Below are positions 49,748 through 58,079 of a stretch of DNA of 64,000 bases, piece by piece. The notes under the pieces were generated by a model. The model was not told the origin of the DNA, made no database searches, and worked only from the letters and a program-made list of their open reading frames with translations. How positions within the stretch are numbered: the stretch's first letter is position 1; each line of letters starts with the position of its first letter. A program made the translations under genes and the position numbers. Origin of the DNA: a bacterium DOLZORAL124_38_8 (GTDB lineage Bacteria; Patescibacteriota; Gracilibacteria; UBA4473); the NCBI GenBank assembly GCA_002747745.1, contig PDQG01000008.1, forward strand, positions 1 to 64,000, written 5' to 3'.

Positions 49748-52282
49748 ATGGTAAAAAAGTTTATAGAACAGTTTTTAGGAAACTACAACGAAAAAGAAAT
49801 TAAAAAAATCCGGAAAATTATTCCCAAGATTAACGCTTTAGAAGAAGAGTTTCAGACTTTATCAGACGAAGAAATGAAGGCCAAATTCTTGTCTTGGAAA
49901 GAAGAACTGACGGCTGACCCGAGTCGAATAGAGGATTATTTGATTCGTGTGTTTGCGGGAGTAAAAAATGCCGCTCGTCGTTTATCGGGGCAAGCATTTG
50001 AGGTTAAAGGAAAAACCGAAACGTGGAATATGGTGCATTATGATGTGCAACTTATTGGTGGAATCGTTTTGCATCAAGGGAAAATTGCTGAAATGAAAAC
50101 GGGAGAAGGGAAAACCTTAGTTTGTACCGCGCCCGTAATTTTGAACGCGTTGACGGGCAAAGGCGTGCACGTGATTACGGTAAATGATTATTTGGCCTCT
50201 CGAGATGCCGAATGGATGAAACCGTTGTATGAATTTTGTGGGTTGTCTGTGGGTGTGATTGTACATGGCGTTGAAGCAGCCGATCGACAAGCGGCCTATC
50301 AAGCGGATATTACGTATGGAACAAACAATGAGTTTGGGTTTGATTATTTGCGAGACAATATGGCTCAAAATAAGGCCGATTTGGTGCAAAGAGCTTTGCA
50401 TTTTGCGATTGTGGATGAGGTTGATTCGATTTTGATTGATGAGGCTCGAACACCGTTAATTATTTCGTCTCCAGCCGAAGAATCAACTGATAAATACGTA
50501 CAATACTCATTACTTGTGCCACAATTACAAGAAAATGATCATTATAATGTTGATGAAAAGACCAAAGTGGTGACGCTGAACGAAGAAGGGGTCGCCAAAA
50601 TGGAAAGTCTGTTAGGACTATCAAACTTGTATACCGAAGCCGGATTTGAAGAAGTCCATCACATTGAACAGGCCTTAAAAGCCCACGTCATTTTTGAACG
50701 AGATCGCGATTATGTAGTGCAAGACGATCAAGTGGTGATTGTAGACGAATTTACTGGACGGTTGATGCCCGGAAGACGATTTTCAGATGGGTTGCATCAA
50801 GCTCTAGAAGCCAAAGAGCGAGTAGAAATTCAACGAGAGAGTAAAACGTTGGCGACTATTACGTTTCAAAATTATTTCCGATTGTACGAAAAATTGTCTG
50901 GTATGACCGGAACGGCCGAAACTGAAGCAGAAGAGTTTGCCAAGATTTACGCGTTAGACACGTTAGTGATTCCAACCAATAAACCAATTGCTCGGCAAGA
51001 TTTGACTGATAAAATATTTAAAAACGAAAAAGGGAAGTTCTTGGCTTTGGCACAAGACGTACGAGAAATCCACCAAACAGGGCAACCAGTGTTGATTGGA
51101 ACGAGTTCGATTGAAAAGTCAGAAGCGCTTTCGACATTGCTTCATTCAGAAGGGATTAAACACGAGGTTTTGAATGCCAAACAACACGAACGAGAAGCCG
51201 AAATTGTGTCTCGAGCCGGAGAAAAAGGAGCGGTGACGATTGCCACCAATATGGCGGGGCGAGGAACCGATATTAAACTAACTGATGAAGTGTTGGAACT
51301 TGGTGGGTTAGCGGTATTAGGAACCGAACGACACGAATCAAGACGAATTGATAACCAATTACGGGGTCGGTCTGGACGGCAAGGAGACGCTGGATTTACG
51401 CAGTTTTATGTGTCTATGCGTGACGAATTAATGCGACGATTTGGAGGCGATAGAATGTCGGGGTTGATGGAATCAATGGGGTTGAATGACACCGATGCGA
51501 TTGAGAATAAAATGATTTCAAAATCAGTTGAAAACGCACAGAAAAAAATTGAATCGTTCCATTTTGATGCCCGGAAACACGTGGTGCAATATGATGATGT
51601 GATGAATGTTCATCGGGAAAAAATGTATGATCGACGGCGACGAATTTTGTTTAGCGAAACGCCTGAGGAAGAATTGATACGAGTGTTCACAAATTTTGCT
51701 CAAAATTTGGCAGAAGCCCACATTCCAGGTGAAACGGTTGATGCCACGGCGAATCTTGATGAAATATTTGAGACGCTGCGGTCTATTATTCCAGCGTTTC
51801 CAGATAATGGACGGGCCGAGTTAGAAAACTTATCGGCGCGGGTGGATATTGCTCAGTTTATTGAAACACAATTATTGAAAGCGTGGGAAGTAAAAAAAGA
51901 GTTTTTCCCGGCCGAACAACGAGACGAAATTATTCGGTTCGTGTTATTGAAGTCGTTTGATGACTTGTGGCTAGAACATATTAATTCGATGACTTCTTTG
52001 AAAGATCGAGTGGCGTTGAGTGGATACGCACAAAAAGATCCGATTGTTGAGTATCGACGAGAAGCGTTTAGCATGTTCAAACATTTGTTATTTGAAATTC
52101 GATCAACTGCTACCAATAATATCTTCAGAATTGAAATGGTGGAAACGCCAACGGTGTCGGCGGCTCCAGAAATGCATACGAATGAAAACCAAATAGCCGA
52201 GAATCTTTCCGGTAGTACTGACGTACCAAATTTGACGAGGGCTGAACGACGACGGTTGGAAAAAGCCCGCAACAAACAATAA
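49748..52282 (+). CDS. secA: Preprotein translocase ATPase SecA
   Basis: SecA drives Sec-dependent protein export. The motor domains are intact: MKTGEGKTLVCTAPVILNAL (Walker A), VDEVDSILIDEARTPLIIS (Walker B/DEVD), the preprotein cross-linking domain, ATNMAGRGTDIKL and RQLRGRSGRQGD-type (here NQLRGRSGRQGDAGFTQFY) motifs, then the helical scaffold. The track start at 49682 adds 22 hydrophobic residues absent from SecA; the ATG at 49748 (MVKKFIEQFLGNYNEKE) is the standard start and gives 844 residues. The C-terminal zinc-binding tail of many SecAs is missing. Confidence 0.97.
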   Translation: MVKKFIEQFLGNYNEKEIKKIRKIIPKINALEEEFQTLSDEEMKAKFLSWKEELTADPSRIEDYLIRVFAGVKNAARRLSGQAFEVKGKTETWNMVHYDVQLIGGIVLHQGKIAEMKTGEGKTLVCTAPVILNALTGKGVHVITVNDYLASRDAEWMKPLYEFCGLSVGVIVHGVEAADRQAAYQADITYGTNNEFGFDYLRDNMAQNKADLVQRALHFAIVDEVDSILIDEARTPLIISSPAEESTDKYVQYSLLVPQLQENDHYNVDEKTKVVTLNEEGVAKMESLLGLSNLYTEAGFEEVHHIEQALKAHVIFERDRDYVVQDDQVVIVDEFTGRLMPGRRFSDGLHQALEAKERVEIQRESKTLATITFQNYFRLYEKLSGMTGTAETEAEEFAKIYALDTLVIPTNKPIARQDLTDKIFKNEKGKFLALAQDVREIHQTGQPVLIGTSSIEKSEALSTLLHSEGIKHEVLNAKQHEREAEIVSRAGEKGAVTIATNMAGRGTDIKLTDEVLELGGLAVLGTERHESRRIDNQLRGRSGRQGDAGFTQFYVSMRDELMRRFGGDRMSGLMESMGLNDTDAIENKMISKSVENAQKKIESFHFDARKHVVQYDDVMNVHREKMYDRRRRILFSETPEEELIRVFTNFAQNLAEAHIPGETVDATANLDEIFETLRSIIPAFPDNGRAELENLSARVDIAQFIETQLLKAWEVKKEFFPAEQRDEIIRFVLLKSFDDLWLEHINSMTSLKDRVALSGYAQKDPIVEYRREAFSMFKHLLFEIRSTATNNIFRIEMVETPTVSAAPEMHTNENQIAENLSGSTDVPNLTRAERRRLEKARNKQ

Positions 52283-52318
52283 GCTTCTTGAAAAAATTTA
52301 AATTAGCGTGAAAAAAAT

Positions 52319-52346
52319 TTGCGTTCGCACAGAAAAACGATAGAGT
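52319..52346 (+). promoter_or_regulatory. Candidate tRNA-Leu promoter inside the secA terminator
   Basis: TTGCGT (52319-52324), 16-bp spacer, TAGAGT (52341-52346), 18 nt before the tRNA. The -10 lies in the loop of the terminator hairpin. Confidence 0.35.
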
Positions 52347-52360
52347 CTCTGTGCGTTTTT
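52326..52360 (+). terminator. Intrinsic terminator after secA
   Basis: CGCACAGA (52326-52333) pairs with TCTGTGCG (52348-52355), followed by TTTTTATTT. It separates secA from the tRNA gene only 5 bp further on. Confidence 0.65.
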
Positions 52361-52364
52361 ATTT

Positions 52365-52449
52365 GCCGGGGTGGCGGAATTGGTAGACGCGCGCGACTCA
52401 AAATCGCGTTCCGCAAGGAGTGAGGGTTCGATTCCCTCCCTCGGCACCA
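52365..52449 (+). tRNA. tRNA-Leu (anticodon CAA)
   Basis: The acceptor stem GCCGGGG pairs with CCTCGGC (one G-T pair), with the CCA end encoded. The anticodon stem CGCGA/TCGCG encloses the loop CTCAAAA, giving anticodon CAA for UUG codons. The long variable arm (TTCCGCAAGGAGTG region) is of the class II type expected for leucine, and the T arm GGTTCGATTCC is canonical. It has an adjacent terminator at its 3' end. Confidence 0.95.
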
Positions 52450-52488
52450 AAAAAATCTCTTGAGCCAATGGCTGAAGAGATTTTTTTT
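52449..52488 (+). terminator. Intrinsic terminator after tRNA-Leu
   Basis: AAAAAATCTCTT-GAGCCAATGGCTG-AAGAGATTTTTTTT directly abuts the CCA end of the tRNA. Confidence 0.75.
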
Positions 52489-52750
52489 GTTTCCACGAAA
52501 GTGGAAAAGGGAATTGAACCCTGGGGTTCGAAAACGTAGTCTTTATTTTGAAAGCAAGCAGTTCACGGAGCGAAGCGAAGTATTCCCTCCCTCGGCATAA
52601 TCTAAGGACTTTCCACGAAAGTAGAAAGGGGGCTTTAAATTTGAGCGGTTTGTTTTCAATATGAGTTCACCGAGTAAAGTGGAGTATTCAATTTTTAGAA
52701 AGTTTTTTAATGGCAGATTGCCACGCTTACGCTTGCAATGACGGAGAAAA
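52450..52750. repeat. Non-coding region with a partial tRNA duplication and other repeats
   Basis: No gene is seen. ATTCCCTCCCTCGGCA, the last part of the tRNA (52432-52447), recurs exactly at 52582-52597, and TTTCCACGAAAGTGGAAA (about 52490) recurs as TTTCCACGAAAGTAGAAA (about 52610), so about 150 bp was duplicated with loss of the terminator. GTTCACGGAGCGAAGCGAAGTATTC (split match) and GTTCACCGAGTAAAGTGGAGTATTC near 52665 form another pair. At 52717-52743 lies ATTGCCACGCTTACGCTTGC followed by AATGACG, similar to short dispersed palindromic units found in several phyla. Confidence 0.6.
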
Positions 52751-53191
52751 TTATTGTGGAGATTTATGGTATTTGAAATATTTTTTTCCCAACAATATTA
52801 GACTTCCAATTATCGCTCCCAAAGTCATTTGAATCCAGCCCCAAAATACAACGAGTCCAAGAATAATTACTGATGGTTCGTTTCCATAATGAAGTTTTTT
52901 GGCTTCGATTGGCATGCTCAATATTTCGGGGATAGTGTAAAATATTATGCTTAGATTAATAATTGAAGCGGTATAAAATGAATAGAAACAAATCTGTTTT
53001 ATAGTTTTATATTTTACGAATAAAGTTAGGAGTCCTGGAATTAGTACCCATATCAGACTGAAGAAACTGGTATAAATTAAATGTAAAATTGGTGGTTCAA
53101 TATATTCGTAAGAATAACAAAAAAGGATGAGGATGAATTGCAGTTCAAGTGTTAGTAAAAGAGTGGTTGGTTTTGATAGAAATTTAATCAT
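52751..53191 (-). CDS. Small four-helix membrane protein, paralog A
   Basis: The 146-residue protein has four hydrophobic segments and aligns with the preceding gene's product along its length: both share a start like (M)FLSxPxxxx, a middle FKxICxYSFYT and an end LGAIIGxxI. The stop-start overlap with paralog B is 4 nt. They thus form a tandem duplicate behind hisS. No family or active-site motif is recognised. Confidence 0.6.
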   Translation of the reverse strand: MIKFLSKPTTLLLTLELQFILILFCYSYEYIEPPILHLIYTSFFSLIWVLIPGLLTLFVKYKTIKQICFYSFYTASIINLSIIFYTIPEILSMPIEAKKLHYGNEPSVIILGLVVFWGWIQMTLGAIIGSLILLGKKYFKYHKSPQ

Positions 53192-53577
53192 CTTTGTTTT
53201 TTGAAAGAAGTTATAATTATACCAATTATAGCACCCAATAAAAGTGGTATAAATCCATACATAAATAATAAAAATGGAATGAATAAGGCATCTTTTTCGT
53301 TATTTAGTAATCCGTATAACGTAAAAAAAAGAGTTCCTAAATTTACGGCTGTAATGGTATAAAATGAGTAGCAACAAATGTGTTTAAAGCGACTACTTTT
53401 TTTAGCGATGATAGTAACGATGCCACTAATTAATGCCCATATTATTATGGATATGGTCATTCTTAGTAAAAAAGTTATTCTGATTGAGGGTAAATTTGTT
53501 GTAAAGAACAATAAAACTAATCCAAATTGAATGGAGATTAGGCTTATTATTGAGAAAGGATTTGATAGAAAATTCAT
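53188..53577 (-). CDS. Small four-helix membrane protein, paralog B
   Basis: The ATG at 53577 (MNFLSNPFSIISLIS) lies 4 bp after the hisS stop and is preferred over the track start, which overlaps hisS. The 129-residue protein has four hydrophobic segments and the shared HICCYSFYT motif in the middle. It is the second gene of hisS-B-A. Function is unknown. Confidence 0.6.
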   Translation of the reverse strand: MNFLSNPFSIISLISIQFGLVLLFFTTNLPSIRITFLLRMTISIIIWALISGIVTIIAKKSSRFKHICCYSFYTITAVNLGTLFFTLYGLLNNEKDALFIPFLLFMYGFIPLLLGAIIGIIITSFKKQR

Positions 53578-53581
53578 TATT

Positions 53582-54934
53582 CTAAAACACAATCAATTCG
53601 CCCATAATCGATTCAATATTTTCAATCGAATGTGTGTTTTGTTCGCCAGTAGTCATATTTTTTAATACAAAACTATTGTTTTCAATTTCTCGTTCGCCAA
53701 TGATGGCCACAAACGGAATTCCGAGTTTATCGGCATAGTCTAATTTTTTTACAAACTTCTTTTTGTCCAAATATGTTTCGACACTTAATCCTAAAATATC
53801 ACGTATTTGTTGGCTTAATTCAATCGCGTTTGGTACCAATTTTTCGTCTTGTGGTACCACTAATATGTGGCTAGGAGACGCTGTGTCGGCTTGTATAATT
53901 CCAGCATCAAACAATTGCCCGAGTAGACGAGTGAGTCCGATAGAAATACCAACTCCTGGGAGATTTTTTTTCGTAAAAATTTTGGCTAAATCATTGTATC
54001 GTCCACCACTACAAATCGACCCCAGCGATTCGTGGCCAACTAATTTGGTTTCGTACACGGTTCCGGTGTAATAGTCTAATCCACGAGCGATTTTTAAATC
54101 AACTATAAAATTTTGAGCGGGCACTTTAAGGGCTTTAATTCCGGTTAAAACGGTTTCTAGTTCTTGTACACCAGTCGTAAAATCTTCGCCTCCGTTAATC
54201 CCTTTAAGATAGTTTAAAATTTCGGTTGGTTCACCCGTAACATTTGTAAATTCTAATATTTTGTTGGTTTGGTCGTTAGTTAACCCTTGCTCGGCAAAGT
54301 TTTCCATAATTTTGGCTGGTGGCAGTTTCTCCAAATCATCAACAATATCCAAAACAGGTTTAATTTTGTCGGCACTAATGCCTAAATCGGCAAAAAACCC
54401 AGTAAGGATTTTTCGGTTATTAATGCGAATCACAAATTCGCCAATGTTAAGTTTGGTAAAGATTTTGGTAATAATTGCCACCATTTCAGCATCGTGAAAG
54501 AACGACAAATTTTCGCTGCCAATCACATCAATGTCACACTGATCAAACTGTCGGTAGCGTCCTTTTTGGGCTCGTTCGCCTCGAAAAACTGGGCCGATGG
54601 CTTGCCGTCGAAACGGAAACGAAATATCGTTTAAGTGCCGAGCCACATACAAGGCCAGTGGTACGGTGTGGTCAAACCGGAGGGCGTTTCCAGAATGACT
54701 TTTGTCTTCATCGGTGGCTTGCAGTCGTCGCAAGGCATAAATTTCTTTGGGGTTTCCGCCTTTTCCCACCAAATTTTCGTCTCGTTCAACTAAGGGGGTA
54801 TAAATTGGTTGGAATCCGTGGCTGGCGTAGGTTTCTGATATGACTTTTATCCATTGTTGTCGTACTTTTTCTCGCTTGGGGCAAAACTCTGGAAACCCAG
54901 ACGGAGTGGAAACATTAAACTTTTTATTCATCAT
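53582..54934 (-). CDS. hisS: Histidyl-tRNA synthetase
   Basis: HisRS charges tRNA-His. Class II motif 1-3 are visible: the FQPIYTPLVERDENLVGKGG start region, motif 2 FRRQAIGPVFRGERAQKGRYRQFDQCD (interrupted at variable positions), the His-specific ARGLDYYTGTVYE and GGRYNDLAKIF, motif 3 PGVGISIGLTRLL and an anticodon-binding domain at the C-terminus. The track start is 54 nt too far upstream; a TTGTGC-16-TATCAT promoter ends 5 nt before a double ATGATG at 54934, so the start is there (450 residues). Two small membrane protein genes follow. Confidence 0.96.
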   Translation of the reverse strand: MMNKKFNVSTPSGFPEFCPKREKVRQQWIKVISETYASHGFQPIYTPLVERDENLVGKGGNPKEIYALRRLQATDEDKSHSGNALRFDHTVPLALYVARHLNDISFPFRRQAIGPVFRGERAQKGRYRQFDQCDIDVIGSENLSFFHDAEMVAIITKIFTKLNIGEFVIRINNRKILTGFFADLGISADKIKPVLDIVDDLEKLPPAKIMENFAEQGLTNDQTNKILEFTNVTGEPTEILNYLKGINGGEDFTTGVQELETVLTGIKALKVPAQNFIVDLKIARGLDYYTGTVYETKLVGHESLGSICSGGRYNDLAKIFTKKNLPGVGISIGLTRLLGQLFDAGIIQADTASPSHILVVPQDEKLVPNAIELSQQIRDILGLSVETYLDKKKFVKKLDYADKLGIPFVAIIGEREIENNSFVLKNMTTGEQNTHSIENIESIMGELIVF

Positions 54935-54939
54935 TGACA

Positions 54940-54967
54940 ATGATACTTTAAACTCTTTTTTGCACAA
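54940..54967 (-). promoter_or_regulatory. hisS promoter, leaderless type
   Basis: Minus-strand TTGTGC (54967-54962), 16-bp spacer, TATCAT (54945-54940), then 5 nt to ATGATG at 54934. Confidence 0.5.
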
Positions 54968-54999
54968 ATAATTGTGATTTAAACTCAAAATGAATAGTA

Positions 55000-55028
55000 T
55001 TGCTTCGAAGATATTTTTTAAATAAAAA
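55000..55028 (+). promoter_or_regulatory. Cyclophilin gene promoter, leaderless type
   Basis: TTGCTT (55000-55005), 17-bp spacer, TAAAAA (55023-55028), then 5 nt to the ATG at 55034. Confidence 0.4.
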
Positions 55029-55033
55029 GAACA

Positions 55034-55513
55034 ATGAAAGCCGTATTTAAAACCAATCGAGGAGATTTTGAACTAGAATTGTGGGATGAACACGCTCCAA
55101 ACACGGTAGAAAATTTTGTAAAACTAGCCAAAGAAGGGTTTTACAATGACACGAAATTCCACCGAGTTATTGAAGGTTTTATGATTCAAGGGGGAGACCC
55201 ATTATCAAAAGATGATGAGCAAGTAGCGTATTGGGGAACTGGTGGACCTGGATACCAATTTGATTGTGAGATTCATCCAGAAAACAAAAACGAAATAGGA
55301 ACTATTTCGATGGCGAATGCAGGGCCAAATACCAACGGAAGCCAATTTTTTATCAATACCAACGATAATCATTTTTTAAACACCAAACATACCGTGTTTG
55401 GAAAAATTTTGTCGGGTATGGATACGGTAACCGATATTGAACAAGTAGCAACCAACCATATGGATCGACCAATGAATGATGTGGTGGTAGAGTTGGTTGA
55501 AGTGTTGGAGTAA
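55034..55513 (+). CDS. ppiB: Cyclophilin-type peptidyl-prolyl cis-trans isomerase
   Basis: The 159-residue cytoplasmic cyclophilin has the active-site block FHRVIEGFMIQGGDP (Arg and Phe of the catalytic pocket), MANAGPNTNGSQFFI and the later HTVFGKILSGMD. It catalyses proline isomerisation during protein folding. No signal peptide. It is divergent from hisS and has its own promoter. Confidence 0.96.
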   Translation: MKAVFKTNRGDFELELWDEHAPNTVENFVKLAKEGFYNDTKFHRVIEGFMIQGGDPLSKDDEQVAYWGTGGPGYQFDCEIHPENKNEIGTISMANAGPNTNGSQFFINTNDNHFLNTKHTVFGKILSGMDTVTDIEQVATNHMDRPMNDVVVELVEVLE

Positions 55514-55517
55514 TTTA

Positions 55518-55546
55518 TTGGAGAAATTTTTGTCCGAAAATAGACT
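55518..55546 (+). promoter_or_regulatory. Promoter of the 55563 gene
   Basis: TTGGAG (55518-55523), 17-bp spacer, TAGACT (55541-55546), 16 nt before the ATG at 55563. Confidence 0.4.
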
Positions 55547-55562
55547 TGAACCACTGTTTTTT

Positions 55563-56624
55563 ATGAAAAAATTTGATAGAAATAAGCAAATTTGTTTGCC
55601 TCGGAAAGAATTAAAAGATACGCAGATTGACTTAGAAGGCAGAGCGTTGATTCTTGGGTTTAATGAACCTCGATTCCGTAAATCAAAAAGAAAAAAAACG
55701 GTGGGAGATATTGATTCGAAATTAAATGCTCGTTTTGTTACGTACTTTCTTCCGTTAGTGGAGTTAGCAAAACAGCAAAAAAATCCGCCCAGAGTCTATA
55801 TAATGAGCGGCATTGTGGCGGCTCTAAGGTATAATTCTGAAACGGAGAATCAACGAAAAATCCTGTTAGCCAACAATAAATTGAAAATTGATTTCTTGCA
55901 GAAATTTTTTGAATATTTTTTTGATGATACGTTTCTCTTAATTGAGTATGTGTGTCCGCAGGACATCCTTAAGGTGTCAGAAACGGAATTATTAAAATTC
56001 TGGGAGATAATAGAGCAACGGTATCCAGACGAATTGAGAACGTTAAAATTTCATTTAGCTAAATTTGCTTATCCGAGAAAATTTAATGTATCGGATATAA
56101 AAGATTTAACCTTAGAACAAAGAAATGAATTACAAACGATTGATTTGTCGAATCCTATAACGTACTGTTTGTTTCATGTTTTTGCTTTAGGTGATATTAA
56201 TTTTGAAGGGAATTATGTCCATTGTTCTCGTGGATATGTTTCGGTTGGGGGACCATCAGAATCAGTTTTTAATACGTTTCGCGATTTAGCCTTTAAAACC
56301 TTAAAAGATTTAGATTATAAATTTTTTGAGAAAAAAATAGAGTTGTTCGATAACTTTAAAATTGTTCTTACTGACGAACAAAAGGTTCCAACCCCGTACA
56401 ATGGAATGATAAAGAAAAACGAGTTGTATGAAGTGACGTACGAAAACGAAAGAAGTTTGGATTTTTATGACGAGGAACCCAAAATAAAACCACAAATGGA
56501 TTACATGTACGAAAATATTGTACCAAAAGACCAATATAAATTATTTTGGAATAATTATAAAGCACGGTATTTCAAACTAAAAGAACGATACCGCAGGGCT
56601 TATGAGATAGAAGGGGAGTGGTAA
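55563..56624 (+). CDS. Hypothetical protein, 353 aa
   Basis: The ATG at 55563 (MKKFDRNKQICLPRKEL) is preferred to the track start, which overlaps the cyclophilin gene. The protein is soluble, Lys/Glu/Tyr/Phe-rich, with alternating helices and strands and a very charged C-terminus (KARYFKLKERYRRAYEIEGEW). The segment HCSRGYVSVGGPSESVF may be a loop between strands. No nuclease or kinase signature is recognised and I do not assign it to a family. Confidence 0.6.
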   Translation: MKKFDRNKQICLPRKELKDTQIDLEGRALILGFNEPRFRKSKRKKTVGDIDSKLNARFVTYFLPLVELAKQQKNPPRVYIMSGIVAALRYNSETENQRKILLANNKLKIDFLQKFFEYFFDDTFLLIEYVCPQDILKVSETELLKFWEIIEQRYPDELRTLKFHLAKFAYPRKFNVSDIKDLTLEQRNELQTIDLSNPITYCLFHVFALGDINFEGNYVHCSRGYVSVGGPSESVFNTFRDLAFKTLKDLDYKFFEKKIELFDNFKIVLTDEQKVPTPYNGMIKKNELYEVTYENERSLDFYDEEPKIKPQMDYMYENIVPKDQYKLFWNNYKARYFKLKERYRRAYEIEGEW

Positions 56625-56689
56625 TTTTTTCTAGTTGTTTTTTATAAGATTAAAATTAAATTTGCTTCCCTTATTTCTCTCGTTCAAAT

Positions 56690-57418
56690 TTATATTTTAG
56701 GAACAATAATACCCACATGATTTAAGGTTGAATTGTTTGGTGGGTAAAAGGTTGCTTCTCCTAGTCCTCCGGCAACAGGTCGACCGAATCCGGTTGGGAA
56801 ACCTGCCTGAACCCATCCAGATACTGGGTGCGGTGAAAAACTATCAGCACTCATTATCTTTAATGCTTGCCGATATTTTGCATTCATTTCATCATTGTTT
56901 ATTGCGGCCCTAAATACATCATGATTACAAAAATCTTCTACACTGAATGCTCCACCTTTTGCGTCTAGATATGTTTCTTTATCAATAGTTGAATAGGCGT
57001 TATCAATGATTTCTGGCATATATTGAGAATAATCAAATCCTCCGTCTTTTAATCCCTTCTTAATGGCCTTTGCTACTTCATTTGCTTCTAGTTGTTTATC
57101 TACAAAATAAACTTCATCTTCTCCCATAACAACATTGGTTGATGTTACATATCGGTCATACCACACTAAAAACTTTTCTCGGTTTGCATGCATGAAATGT
57201 TTCATGGCAGCCATTACTTGAAAATATTCTTGCGATTTTTCTTGATTTATAATGTTTTCTAAATGAGGCATTTCTGTTAGCAGTATCCCTACAGATTCTA
57301 TTCTTTTTTTTATTAATTCTCGGTAGGTAAGGAGTCGGTTTGACTCATCTATATTCGAGAATAATTCCGGAATTGTTTTTCCTTGTATGAGTTGGATATT
57401 TTCTTGTAATGTTGTCAT
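56690..57418 (-). CDS. Hypothetical protein, 242 aa
   Basis: The N-terminal 130 residues are helical and charged; the C-terminal 50 residues are rich in Gly, Pro and Phe (FPTGFGRPVAGGLGEATFYPP) and look extended. No known motif. On the minus strand TTGACA (57452-57447) and a TATAAA or AATATA 3-5 nt before the ATG suggest a promoter with almost no leader. A 13-bp perfect hairpin separates it from the upstream small membrane gene. No function is inferred. Confidence 0.6.
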   Translation of the reverse strand: MTTLQENIQLIQGKTIPELFSNIDESNRLLTYRELIKKRIESVGILLTEMPHLENIINQEKSQEYFQVMAAMKHFMHANREKFLVWYDRYVTSTNVVMGEDEVYFVDKQLEANEVAKAIKKGLKDGGFDYSQYMPEIIDNAYSTIDKETYLDAKGGAFSVEDFCNHDVFRAAINNDEMNAKYRQALKIMSADSFSPHPVSGWVQAGFPTGFGRPVAGGLGEATFYPPNNSTLNHVGIIVPKI

Positions 57419-57508
57419 GTTTTTATATTGAAATTTTTTTTATTTTTGTCAAAAAAACATCGAAGTATTCGAGTCTTTGTTTTTTCATCTATTAATACTT
57501 AAGAAAAT

Positions 57509-57538
57509 GTTCCGCATTCGTTTATACGAATGCGGAAC
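57509..57538 (-). terminator. Strong hairpin after the 80-aa membrane gene
   Basis: GTTCCGCATTCGT and ACGAATGCGGAAC form a perfect 13-bp stem with a TTAT loop. On the minus strand it is followed by ATTTTC, a weak U tract, so termination is likely but processing or protein binding is possible. Confidence 0.6.
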
Positions 57539-57548
57539 GGATTTTCCT

Positions 57549-57791
57549 TTACTTTTTCTTTTTACATAATCCAGCCAGAGTAATGATTATTCCTATGACT
57601 AGAATTATTCCTATTGGAATGAATATAGCATTCCAATTCTGGCTCCACACATCGATGAACCAGACTAGCAGTAGGATAGCCAGAATAAGAAATCCCAAAC
57701 TATCACCTGCTACGGATGTCATGATGCAAATCGCCATTGCTATCATGATAAAGAACAGGGTTACTCCTGTTTCTAATAATGTTGTTTCCAT
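57549..57791 (-). CDS. Small membrane protein, 80 aa
   Basis: An 80-residue protein consisting of three hydrophobic segments (about 9-28, 32-48, 54-74), Trp-rich in the middle, with a C-terminal LysLysLysLys tail. No family is recognised. It stands alone between two hairpins. Confidence 0.5.
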   Translation of the reverse strand: METTLLETGVTLFFIMIAMAICIMTSVAGDSLGFLILAILLLVWFIDVWSQNWNAIFIPIGIILVIGIIITLAGLCKKKK

Positions 57792-57822
57792 AACTTTTTA
57801 TTTTATTTAAATTTTTAACATA

Positions 57823-57871
57823 GTGAAACTGATAAAGATTCTTAAAAAATAAAAATGCTTATCAGTTTCAC
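57823..57871. repeat. 13-bp perfect inverted repeat
   Basis: GTGAAACTGATAA (57823-57835) and TTATCAGTTTCAC (57859-57871) are separated by 23 bp of AT-rich sequence. It lies upstream of the 80-aa membrane gene and just before a tiny basic ORF on the plus strand. It could be an operator or leader hairpin. Confidence 0.5.
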
Positions 57872-57879
57872 CGTGTTTT

Positions 57880-57939
57880 ATGGAAAAAGCACAAAGAAGA
57901 AGTAAAAGAGCAATAATTAGAAGAAAACAAGCTACATAA
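57880..57939 (+). CDS. Possible 19-aa Arg/Lys-rich peptide
   Basis: ATG at 57880 opens a 19-codon frame, MEKAQRRSKRAIIRRKQAT, with nine basic residues, ending at TAA 57937-57939. It begins 8 bp after the inverted repeat at 57823-57871. There is no ribosome-binding site, but most genes here lack one. Composition recalls small ribosome-associated or nucleic-acid-binding peptides. It may equally be chance; it is below the ORF track's size limit. Confidence 0.2.
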   Translation: MEKAQRRSKRAIIRRKQAT

Positions 57940-58027
57940 TTTAAACAAATTAGTATTTGAATATCATTCTAATTGATTTTATTATAAATTATATTCCTTT
58001 GTTTGTCAATATTGATTCTTCGACAGA

Positions 58028-58056
58028 AAAAAACACCGAATTACTCGGTGTTTTTT
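58028..58056 (-). terminator. Intrinsic terminator after the V-ATPase genes
   Basis: AAAAAACACCGA-ATTAC-TCGGTGTTTTTT, symmetrical, 24 bp after the subunit I stop on the minus strand. It ends this operon, so no further ATPase genes follow here. Confidence 0.8.
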
Positions 58057-58079
58057 CTTTCTTCGTCGGTTTTTAATAA

